Shown here in pieces: positions 13,283 through 20,045 of a stretch of 20,979 nucleotides of DNA. Location of the stretch: NCBI GenBank assembly GCA_031548515.1, contig JAVBRB010000010.1:1-20979 (forward strand), in the 5' to 3' direction. Position 1 is the stretch's first letter. Every line of letters begins with the position of its first letter. A program made the translations under genes and the position numbers. Source of the DNA: UBA940 sp031548515 (GTDB taxonomy: Bacteria; Bacteroidota; Bacteroidia; Bacteroidales; Rikenellaceae). The notes under the pieces are model-generated. The model did not search any database. It saw only the letters and a program-made list of their open reading frames with translations, and was not told the DNA's origin.

Positions 13283-14356
13283 ATGGAGGTATTCTACGAG
13301 AATCTTGCGCACTTCACCCATGGAATGGCTTTCGCGTTTTTTCTTACCGCGGCCGTATTTCTAAGGAAATTCAGGAAAGACGGGCGACTCTCGAAATTTC
13401 TGCTCTGGGAGATGATATTCTGGGCCTTCATCCAGTTCAAGGACTTCGATTATCTGATTCCCGGTTACTGGGACAACGAGTATATATCCGGCATCCAGCT
13501 TTCTGTCGACAACTGGTGCGTGCCGATCACCATGCTGCTTTTTTTCGAGATAGTTTCGCCCGGGTGGGTTACCTTGAAAAGGGCGCTTTTCGTGACCGTG
13601 CCTTCCATCCTGCTGACCGTGTTGTATATCCTGTTCCCTTCGCCGGGTATGTTCCTGGCGGGAATAGCTTATTCGGGCCTTCTGGGTCTGTTCGCCATGG
13701 TGACTGTATTTATGGCGTCGGCACGTTATGACAACTTCATCAAGCGCAACTTCTCATATCTCGAAAACATCAGTCTCAAATGGATGCGCATTGTCATCAC
13801 GATGCTGTTCGTTCTGCTAGCCGCATGGGCTGTAGAAACCAACTATCCCTCGTGGCTCAACGATGCGCTCTATTATCTGTTCGCGATGGGCATATGGAGC
13901 ATCATATTCTATTATACCATAACTCATGAAGTTATGGCGGACGTTCCCAATTATATAAATCCTCTTCTGCATGAGGGTAAGGATAATGGATCGGATCTTC
14001 CCGATGAAAACTTCCGCCTGGAAGCGAATCTTAAAGAGGCTATGACTGTCGACAAGGCGTATCTCGATCCCAAACTGTCGCTTGTCGCGCTTGCCCGCAG
14101 GATAGGCACCAACCGCACTTATCTGTCGGGATACATTAACAATTCACTGGGGTCGACTTTCTATGAATACGTGAATTCGTTCCGCGTCGCGGATGCAAAA
14201 AAAACGCTTCGTGAAGACAGGGAAGAGCGCCTGACCATGGAGCAGATTGCGGAACAGTGCGGATTCTATTCGCTTTCCACATTCAAGCGGTCGTTCCTGA
14301 AAGAGACCGGAGTCACGCCCGGGAAATTCAGGAGGAACGGCAGACAGTCCGGTTAA
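13283..14356 (+). CDS. Membrane-embedded AraC-family transcriptional regulator
   Basis: 357 residues. The N-terminal half (about 10-213) is hydrophobic with roughly seven membrane helices (near 10-28, 40-56, 74-92, 100-118, 123-145, 168-185, 193-213). The C-terminal third (about 255-350) is an AraC DNA-binding domain with two helix-turn-helix units: LSLVALARRIGTNRTYLSGY (265-284) and LTMEQIAEQCGFYSLSTFKR (317-336), ending in ETGVTPGKFR. This layout is common in Bacteroidota and fits a one-component membrane sensor that stays bound to the membrane. It is divergent from cysC across 194 bp containing two palindromes, so it may control the sulfation operon, itself, or both. The start could also be the in-frame ATG at 13325, which would shorten the first helix. 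Its stop overlaps that of the opposing GNAT gene. Confidence 0.87.
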   Translation: MEVFYENLAHFTHGMAFAFFLTAAVFLRKFRKDGRLSKFLLWEMIFWAFIQFKDFDYLIPGYWDNEYISGIQLSVDNWCVPITMLLFFEIVSPGWVTLKRALFVTVPSILLTVLYILFPSPGMFLAGIAYSGLLGLFAMVTVFMASARYDNFIKRNFSYLENISLKWMRIVITMLFVLLAAWAVETNYPSWLNDALYYLFAMGIWSIIFYYTITHEVMADVPNYINPLLHEGKDNGSDLPDENFRLEANLKEAMTVDKAYLDPKLSLVALARRIGTNRTYLSGYINNSLGSTFYEYVNSFRVADAKKTLREDREERLTMEQIAEQCGFYSLSTFKRSFLKETGVTPGKFRRNGRQSG

Positions 14357-15195
14357 AAATCCAATGCAAGGTTGAGGTACGGAGGTTTGCCGCTGCTGCT
14401 TTCACGCGCGTAAATCAGCCCGAAAAGCGTTTCAGCACACGAACCGGCTGCTCCTTCGGCGAGATAGAAGAGAGTCGTTTTATCTTTGTAATGGTTTCGC
14501 AGCGAGTTTATCGTATCGTCCTGTGACAGAGCCGAAGTACATTCTATTATTTTGACGGTTTCGCCGTCCGGGATCGTGAGCGCATAACCTGGAGGCAGTC
14601 CTCCTCCGGTTTTCATCACCAGAAACTCGCCGCCCTGAGCGGAAATCTCGTCTAGCGCCACTTTCAGGTGTGCTTCAGGCCACAATACGGCATTCCGTCC
14701 ATGCCAGAAATGTGTGCGCAGGGCGTTCAAAAGCGCGGCGCCATTCTTCGCCGCCTGCCATGCCGACGAATCTCCGGTCGCTGCAGGAGCGGGGTATTTC
14801 CGCATATAAAGGAACGTTTCTTTTGTAAAGCCGAAACGTCCGTAGTATCCGACAAGATGGTCTTCAGGTACGAGCGAAAGTTCCAGCCCATTTTTCTCGC
14901 CATACCTCGCGGCTTCCTCCAACAGCATTCCCATCAGTCCCTGCCTCCGGTGGCCTGGATGAGTCGCGCAGGCATAGATATAGCGCATGGGCCTGTCGCC
15001 CGTTCTGTCCGACCACACGCCAGGGAGCATGAAAAGCATTGCGGTTATCATCCCGTAGTTCCGCGTGACCAGGCATTCTTCAGGCTGGAAAATGTTTTCA
15101 AAAAAACTGTCCAGGAAACGGTCTCCATCGCCGAAAACCAGTTTCCACAGTTCACGCAGCTCTACCGCATCGTTGTATGTCGCTCTTTCGATCAT
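14353..15195 (-). CDS. GNAT-family N-acetyltransferase
   Basis: 280 residues. An N-terminal GNAT fold (about 1-130) contains the acetyl-CoA pyrophosphate loop THPGHRRQGLMGMLLEEAA (78-96, with RRQGLMG). A less conserved second domain (about 150-280) gives it the size and general pattern of Eis-like two-domain acetyltransferases. The acceptor substrate is unknown. Its ATG overlaps the stop of the upstream DUF2156 gene (ATGA), so the two are translated together. The stop codon lies within the TTAA that also ends the AraC gene on the other strand. Confidence 0.85.
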   Translation of the reverse strand: MIERATYNDAVELRELWKLVFGDGDRFLDSFFENIFQPEECLVTRNYGMITAMLFMLPGVWSDRTGDRPMRYIYACATHPGHRRQGLMGMLLEEAARYGEKNGLELSLVPEDHLVGYYGRFGFTKETFLYMRKYPAPAATGDSSAWQAAKNGAALLNALRTHFWHGRNAVLWPEAHLKVALDEISAQGGEFLVMKTGGGLPPGYALTIPDGETVKIIECTSALSQDDTINSLRNHYKDKTTLFYLAEGAAGSCAETLFGLIYARESSSGKPPYLNLALDF

Positions 15196-16100
15196 ATTAT
15201 TTTTGCTGAATAAACGTCTTCCAGAATGTCGTGATGGTACGACAGTTTCGCCTGCCTGAGTCCTTCGTCTCCTCCGTCCTCGCCGCGGTTAACCCATGCG
15301 TAATTTTTTGCATATGTCTGTACGAAAAGCCTGTTTATCTGCTGCGAGGCGCCCCTTATGTGATGCAGCGACTTTTCGAACAGCACAAGGTAGGTATCGT
15401 CCCCCAACGGGCAGCCGACCGAATAGGCCACTGTTCCACCGTCGGCCCGCAGCATCGCCCCGTCGAGTCCCAGCACATCCCATTCGTCGAAGGCTTTTTC
15501 AATGGCCGACAGTTCCGATCGCAGCATTTCTCCGGGATCGCCCGCTTCGCACTGCATCCCGAACCACCGCCGGTTGAATTCGCGGCATTCGCCTATGTTT
15601 GCCGGCGTAAGCGGTTCGAAACTCCATTTGTAATTCCGCTCGAAGTAATTGATGTGGTTGCGTTTTTGTTGCATCTTGCTGCCTGTGAGCGTCGCAAGCT
15701 TCCCGCTGCTGTAGATGTATTCCGACTCGCTCCGCTCTGTTTCGAAAACGAAACGCTTCGGAAAATTTGCTTCCAACATCTCTTTGCCGCTCTCGGGTAT
15801 CTGGAAAAGCCGGAAAGGGCATCCCCTCGATTCAGAATAAAGTATCATTTTTTCGACGGTATCCGCTACGTCGCCTTTACCGACAGGGTAGAGAAAATTG
15901 TGATGGCAGTCGATGAAAGTTTTGACAAGCATGAGGCCTCCGTGGAAACAGATCCGGAATTCGCATGTTCCGGCCCAGAGGTACAGTACATGGAAACAGT
16001 AATTGAGCCTCCGCGTCGAATGACGTTTCAAAAAATCGCCGACGGCGGTCCTGTCGGCAAGCGTGATATCGCGGAAATGCAGAGATTGGTCCTGGTTCAT
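15192..16100 (-). CDS. DUF2156-type (phosphatidylglycerol lysyltransferase C-domain-like) acyltransferase
   Basis: 302 residues from the ATG at 16100, giving MNQDQSLHFRDITLADRTAV. A longer open frame begins at 16133 but would read through the predicted promoter. It resembles the DUF2156/LPG-synthase C-terminal fold, a tandem GNAT-like structure; typical segments are RRLNYCFHVLYLW, KMQQKRNHINYFERNY, FNRRWFG and YAWVNRGEDGGDEGLRQAKL. Relatives use acyl- or aminoacyl-type donors, but most small stand-alone members have no proven reaction. No membrane helix is seen, unlike full-length MprF. It is the first gene of a two-gene operon with the GNAT gene. Confidence 0.8.
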   Translation of the reverse strand: MNQDQSLHFRDITLADRTAVGDFLKRHSTRRLNYCFHVLYLWAGTCEFRICFHGGLMLVKTFIDCHHNFLYPVGKGDVADTVEKMILYSESRGCPFRLFQIPESGKEMLEANFPKRFVFETERSESEYIYSSGKLATLTGSKMQQKRNHINYFERNYKWSFEPLTPANIGECREFNRRWFGMQCEAGDPGEMLRSELSAIEKAFDEWDVLGLDGAMLRADGGTVAYSVGCPLGDDTYLVLFEKSLHHIRGASQQINRLFVQTYAKNYAWVNRGEDGGDEGLRQAKLSYHHDILEDVYSAKII

Positions 16101-16104
16101 GATG

Positions 16105-16136
16105 TAAAGATAAATACTTGCTTCGTATTGCACAAA
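16105..16136 (-). promoter_or_regulatory. Promoter for the DUF2156-GNAT operon with overlapping inverted repeat
   Basis: On the minus strand TTTG (plus CAAA at 16133-16136) and TATCTTTA (plus 16105-16112, one mismatch from TAnnTTTG) are separated by 20 bp. The inverted repeat TTGCAC-N5-GTGCAA (16128-16144) covers the -33 element and is a candidate operator. The -7 box ends only 4 bp before the ATG at 16100, so the leader is very short. Confidence 0.55.
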
Positions 16137-16150
16137 CAGTGCAAATTTCC

Positions 16151-16374
16151 GGCCGGGCCTTCCGGCGGTGGATTATTCGTTCGCATTGCCGACTTTAATT
16201 GTTTTGCGCAGCAGAATAATCATCTCCCGAGCGCCGACTGTCGGCAGCAGGCTGGTGGGAAGCATCATGCGAGGGAGGTAACTAAAAGGGTACATTTCCC
16301 GAAGCTCTGCTGCGAGGATGTTCATTTGTTCTGCGAAGCAAAATAATCACCGACGGAACCGACGCTGCCGGGCC
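16151..16374. repeat. Repeat-derived element with imperfect inverted ends (MITE-like)
   Basis: Most of the 322-bp gap 16101-16422 is this element. The left end (TTCCGGCGGTGGATTATT, 16160-16177) and the right end read on the minus strand (TTCCGTCGGTGATTATT, 16357 down to 16341) are near-matching inverted ends, each continuing into a TTCGCA-like tract and each flanked by GGCC/GGGCC-rich sequence. In addition, 28-bp segments at 16197-16224 and 16324-16351 are direct repeats agreeing at 23 of 28 positions. No transposase is present. It may be a non-autonomous mobile element, a structured RNA element, or the decayed copy of either. Confidence 0.5.
16173..16325 (-). CDS. Possible 50-residue small protein inside the repeat element
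   Basis: ATG to TAA gives 50 residues beginning MNILAAELREMYPFSYLPRM and ending TIKVGNANE. An upstream frame ending in GDYFASQNK overlaps its start codon by ATGA, but that frame has no ATG. There is no ribosome-binding site, and another reading frame is also open through part of the same stretch, so the coding look may be a by-product of a conserved non-coding repeat. I recognise no domain. Listed because it is too short for most gene finders. Confidence 0.22.
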   Translation of the reverse strand: MNILAAELREMYPFSYLPRMMLPTSLLPTVGAREMIILLRKTIKVGNANE

Positions 16375-16382
16375 GTTTATGT

Positions 16383-16410
16383 GGTTTTTCGTTTTGCTTA
16401 AGCAAGACTC
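16383..16410 (-). repeat. 28-bp palindromic repeat, copy 2 (after the transglutaminase gene)
   Basis: Read on the minus strand it matches 7842-7869 at 26 of 28 positions, with the same palindromic core TTGCTTAAGCAA (16394-16405). It lies just downstream of the transglutaminase-like gene stop and 9 bp outside the inverted-end element, so it may be a boundary part of the same repeat family. A T-run (16414-16419) follows the hairpin on the plus strand only, where no gene needs terminating. Confidence 0.65.
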
Positions 16411-16422
16411 TCGTTTTTTACA

Positions 16423-19029
16423 CTATCGGCAGGATTGTTCTTCCAGCCTGATCGTTTTCATAATCTCTTCCGGTATACCGAGCCGGTAGCCTTCCGACGA
16501 AAAAATGATCCCGCCGTTGTTGGTGAGGGCGACTACGAGAGGGAAATTGTTACGGAATTCGATCTGGAGTGCCCCGGCGGTCTGGTTGAGCAGATCGCGG
16601 CCCGTGTCCATGCCCCATACCGTCTGTGATGGCTGGCCTCCGAAACGCGCGGGATCGAAAGCTTCGGTGCGCTTGTCGCCGGGAACCATGAATACTACCG
16701 CGCCGCCCCAATCTTCCAATGCCTGCCGATAGGCCGGAAGTTCCTGCAGGATGTGTTTCGTCGGCTCCTTGTCAGGGTCGGCGAAGCAGAGCACGACTCC
16801 TTTGCCTCGCGCCAGTTTTTTCAGCGTGGTCTTTTCGCCAGTGTCGGTGGTGACTATGGAATTCATATCTACAATTCCCTGCACGAACAGTTTGCCTTCA
16901 ACCTCAGGAAGTTTGATCTCAGCCGTGTATGCGGAGTCTTTCGCAATATTGAAATATTGAGTGTAGAATGTAGCCGAACCATCGTTCGCGCGGCTGGCCA
17001 CCATCAGACGGTAGTAACCCTCTTCAAGCGTAATCTCGACGGGCTGGCCTTTGGCCCATGCTTCACCGAAATGATTCCCCAGCCCAAGTGTTCTGAAATC
17101 TCCGTCGCGGTAGACCGCCACCGTGAAATGTGATTCGTAGCCAGGTGTAACTATATTGCCCGGGGCGTTTTGCAGCACGAGTCTTCCCCTAGACGGAACG
17201 ATACTTGTGGCATCCTCGCTGTCGAAATCCACATTGATCCACCCATCGCCACTGTTGTATTGCGGAGTGCCTGTCGCGGGGTCTAACCTTGCCTGGATTC
17301 CGGCCGAACGACATAGTGCCACGAAATAGATATCCCTCGAACTTCGGTCTGCCACTTGCATTTCATGGACTCCTGACGGAGTTTGGCGGCAGTTGTAGTA
17401 ATTATCAGCATCCGAAATTTTTATGCGTCCTGCGGCCTCGATCATCTTCTGCGGGGATTTTTCGCCGGGGAAAAATTCCTTGAACGGAGTTATTAGCTCG
17501 TAACCGATCCTAGGCGAGGCCGTCCAGCGCCAAAAATTGTCGTCGTCCGGCCTTCCCATGTATGTTTCGAGCACATCGGCCGGAGTATCGCGCAGGTCTT
17601 TGTCGCGCAGGGTGGCGAGCATCTTCAGAGCCTGTCGGCCGTGGTCGCGGATAAATTTCTCTATATCGCACCAGTTACCTTGAGATGCATCAAGGTAACG
17701 CCATACTTGTGCGCCGTCGAGTCCGGTTTCCCCGGCAACTTTCTGGGCATACACTTCATCCGGGAAGGTCGCCATGTAGGCATTACGCAGCGAATCCTCA
17801 TATGCCAGCCTTACGGCATTAGCCGCTATTTTCTCTTCTGGCAGTTCGCTGAACGGTTTCTCGGGCGGCGCTTTCATGGTGAACGATGTCGAGTAGTGTT
17901 CCCCCGGTCTGTAGTTGAGCATGACCGTCGCTTCTGTAGCCTCTGGTCCCCTTTCGGCATAACCGTAATTGTCGCCCTTGCTGGCCCAGATCATCAAGTC
18001 GCCCATGCCCGTATTTATTGCAGCCCGGCCTTCGTCGTCACTCTGCATCGTCACGATGGGGTAGAGTTGAGCAGAGTTGTAGACCTTGAATTTTACCGTC
18101 GCATCGCCGACCGGATCCCCATACATATCGAGCACCCGGACGTCCATCCGGCGCGTTTGGGCATAGTTGGCAAGCGTATTTATCACCGAGTATAGCGGCG
18201 TTTCGATATTCTTCTCCTCCGGACCGTTGTAAAGTCCGTAGACTGTGGTATGCGTCATCATCGCCCTCTGTACCGGTCCGTCAAACCAAGCAACATCAAG
18301 CTCCGGTTCTGGCTCGCATGCACCCAGATAATGCCACTTGCCGTCGACCCACACTTCGACCCATGCATGGTTGCTGTCGGTGTGCACCCAGCGGGGAGTG
18401 TAGCACTGTCGCGCGGGGATTCCGACCGCACGCAGGGCCGTCGTGGTGAAGACCGATTCCTCGCCGCAGCGTCCCCAAGATGTTTTCATCAAGGCGAGCG
18501 GTGCGGAAGTACGCGCGTCCGTGGCGCGATAGGTCACTTTCTCGTGGCACCAGTGGTTGACTTCGAGCGCCGCGTCGTACATCGACATGTCTTTGACGCG
18601 ATCTTTGAGTTCATCGAAGAAAACGTCCCTCGCGTCGTCCATGTATTCGTTGCTGACGCGGTGGACGAGCACGAAGTGACGGAAAATGTCCTCAGGCACG
18701 GTTTTACTCCACGGGAAGTATTCGCGCGCACGGAACGCGCCATCCACCTGTCGCAGGAAATATTCGCCGTTGTATTCCGAGAGGTCGCACAGCGGCATGT
18801 AGGCGTAAAGGAACTCCAACGCTTCCCGCTGCTTCGTGGTCAGTTTTCCGCTGCCGAATACCGAGAAGAGCGCTTCGCTTCGGCCGGCGGCAAATTCCAT
18901 ACGTTCGAGGAAATTCTCATGTACTTTTTCCCTGTATTCTCTGTCGGTAAGGAAATGTTCGTTGCCGTCGCAGGCACCCATACCAAAGAGAAACATTCCC
19001 GCAAGAACCGTTCTGATGATGATTTTCAT
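16423..19029 (-). CDS. Large transglutaminase-fold lipoprotein
   Basis: 868 residues from the ATG at 19029, chosen because it begins a lipoprotein signal (MKIIIRTVLAGMFLFGMGAC, lipid Cys20); the longer open frame upstream has no signal. A papain-like transglutaminase core spans about 150-245, with Cys188 (SWGRCGEESVF) and His221 (SNHAWVEVW) clear. The third catalytic position falls in YLGACEPEPELD, where the usual Asp is not obvious. A carboxypeptidase-regulatory-like beta domain follows (about 295-385). A second transglutaminase-like segment is seen at about 550-605 (PSGVHEMQVADRSSRDIYFV, then ALCRSAGIQARL). The C-terminus (about 715-868) has a thioredoxin-like pattern without a CxxC. Such proteins are frequent in gut Bacteroidales and are probably surface or periplasmic peptide/glycoprotein-processing proteins, with no proven substrate. 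It starts 44 bp after cutC and may share its transcript. Confidence 0.85.
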   Translation of the reverse strand: MKIIIRTVLAGMFLFGMGACDGNEHFLTDREYREKVHENFLERMEFAAGRSEALFSVFGSGKLTTKQREALEFLYAYMPLCDLSEYNGEYFLRQVDGAFRAREYFPWSKTVPEDIFRHFVLVHRVSNEYMDDARDVFFDELKDRVKDMSMYDAALEVNHWCHEKVTYRATDARTSAPLALMKTSWGRCGEESVFTTTALRAVGIPARQCYTPRWVHTDSNHAWVEVWVDGKWHYLGACEPEPELDVAWFDGPVQRAMMTHTTVYGLYNGPEEKNIETPLYSVINTLANYAQTRRMDVRVLDMYGDPVGDATVKFKVYNSAQLYPIVTMQSDDEGRAAINTGMGDLMIWASKGDNYGYAERGPEATEATVMLNYRPGEHYSTSFTMKAPPEKPFSELPEEKIAANAVRLAYEDSLRNAYMATFPDEVYAQKVAGETGLDGAQVWRYLDASQGNWCDIEKFIRDHGRQALKMLATLRDKDLRDTPADVLETYMGRPDDDNFWRWTASPRIGYELITPFKEFFPGEKSPQKMIEAAGRIKISDADNYYNCRQTPSGVHEMQVADRSSRDIYFVALCRSAGIQARLDPATGTPQYNSGDGWINVDFDSEDATSIVPSRGRLVLQNAPGNIVTPGYESHFTVAVYRDGDFRTLGLGNHFGEAWAKGQPVEITLEEGYYRLMVASRANDGSATFYTQYFNIAKDSAYTAEIKLPEVEGKLFVQGIVDMNSIVTTDTGEKTTLKKLARGKGVVLCFADPDKEPTKHILQELPAYRQALEDWGGAVVFMVPGDKRTEAFDPARFGGQPSQTVWGMDTGRDLLNQTAGALQIEFRNNFPLVVALTNNGGIIFSSEGYRLGIPEEIMKTIRLEEQSCR

Positions 19030-19073
19030 TGTAGTATTCGGTTGTTCAAGAAATAAATCGGCCAGGGGAGGGG

Positions 19074-19802
19074 CTACCGGAATTTTTTTGCGATTTCCAC
19101 GACCGCCTTGACTTTTTCGGGGTCGGCATGCCATATGCCGCAGTCGGCCCATGCAGGCGCAGTGAATTCCATCATGCTTTCATATCTGCTGCGGAATGTC
19201 CCGTGTATCTCCCTGCAACCCGTCTGTTCCGCTATCCGTTCCACATTTCCGGGCGTGATCCCCGCACCGGCCATGACGATGATTCTCTCTCCGGCCGCTT
19301 CGACGAGCGCACGCAACTCCGCGATCCCCTCTTCGGCCGTTGCCGCGCCTCCCGAGGTCAGGATCCTTTCGCATCCGAGCGCTATAATATCTTCGAGGGC
19401 TTGCCTGTGGTCGGCCGCGACGTCGAACGCGCGGTGGAACGTAACCCCCATTCCGCAGTCATGTGCGATACCGGCCAGTTCCCGGCATCTTTCCATATCC
19501 ACGCTTCCGTCCGAACGCAGCATTCCTACGACTATGCCGTCGCAGCCCGTCCGTCCGCACATTTCGACGTCGCGTTTCATTACTTCGAATTCGGCGGCGC
19601 TGTACAGGAAATCGCCGCCTCGCGGCCTGATTATGGGATACAGTTTGATATCGAGGCGTTTTCTCACTTCAGCTATCTGCCCGAATGAGGGCGTAGTTCC
19701 CCCTTCGGCCATATTGCCGCATAATTCCACACGGCAGGCACCGCATTGCTGCGCTGTCAGGGCGGAAGTAACGGATTCGGCGCAGACTTCGACTTTTATC
19801 AT
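19074..19802 (-). CDS. cutC: CutC family protein (copper homeostasis protein CutC)
   Basis: 242 residues, the family's normal length, forming a TIM barrel in the cytosol. Hallmarks are IKVEVCAESV, GACRVELCGNMAEGGTTPS, IIRPRGGDFLYS, GVTFHRAFDV, CERILTSGGA and the closing IHGTFRS. The start at 19802 (MIKVEVCAES) is standard; a longer open frame begins at 19850 but crosses the promoter. CutC was named from copper-tolerance work in E. coli, yet its biochemical role is unsettled and a direct copper function is disputed. It is the first gene of a likely two-gene transcript with the transglutaminase-fold lipoprotein. Confidence 0.93.
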   Translation of the reverse strand: MIKVEVCAESVTSALTAQQCGACRVELCGNMAEGGTTPSFGQIAEVRKRLDIKLYPIIRPRGGDFLYSAAEFEVMKRDVEMCGRTGCDGIVVGMLRSDGSVDMERCRELAGIAHDCGMGVTFHRAFDVAADHRQALEDIIALGCERILTSGGAATAEEGIAELRALVEAAGERIIVMAGAGITPGNVERIAEQTGCREIHGTFRSRYESMMEFTAPAWADCGIWHADPEKVKAVVEIAKKFR

Positions 19803-19820
19803 GTTGTCGGAATGAATGGA

Positions 19821-19850
19821 TAAATATATGATTTTTTTCGGTGATTCCAA
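19821..19850 (-). promoter_or_regulatory. Promoter for cutC
   Basis: On the minus strand TTG (plus CAA at 19848-19850) and TATATTTA (plus 19821-19828, one mismatch from TAnnTTTG) are 19 bp apart, the preferred spacing. The leader to the ATG at 19802 would be about 13 nt. Confidence 0.5.
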
Positions 19851-20045
19851 CCCGTTCCGGTTTTCATCGTAAAAAAGCGGCTATACATCCGTATCTTTTA
19901 ATCCGGGCTGCGGAACGCATATATCGCGTAATTGGTACTGTAATTTTCAGATTTGTGACAAGTTTTTTCGGCGATGTTACATGCTTTTGTGTAATTATAG
20001 CGCTCTTTGTATCATCGAGAAAGGTCAAACTTAAAATACATAATT

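Noticed and set aside
15231..16346. 371-codon open frame on the plus strand
   Set aside because: It lies opposite the DUF2156 gene, which has clear family motifs and a promoter. Its translation shows no recognisable domain, and high-GC codon bias produces such antisense frames.
18250..19056. 268-codon plus-strand frame opposite the transglutaminase gene
   Set aside because: It is a shadow of a gene with signal peptide and catalytic motifs on the other strand, and no promoter or start context supports it.
19851..20045. Promoter for the BACON lipoprotein (boxes such as CAGATTTG, TGCTTTTG, GCTCTTTG)
   Set aside because: Each departs from TAnnTTTG and none has a TTTG at 19-21 bp upstream, so I could not choose one.
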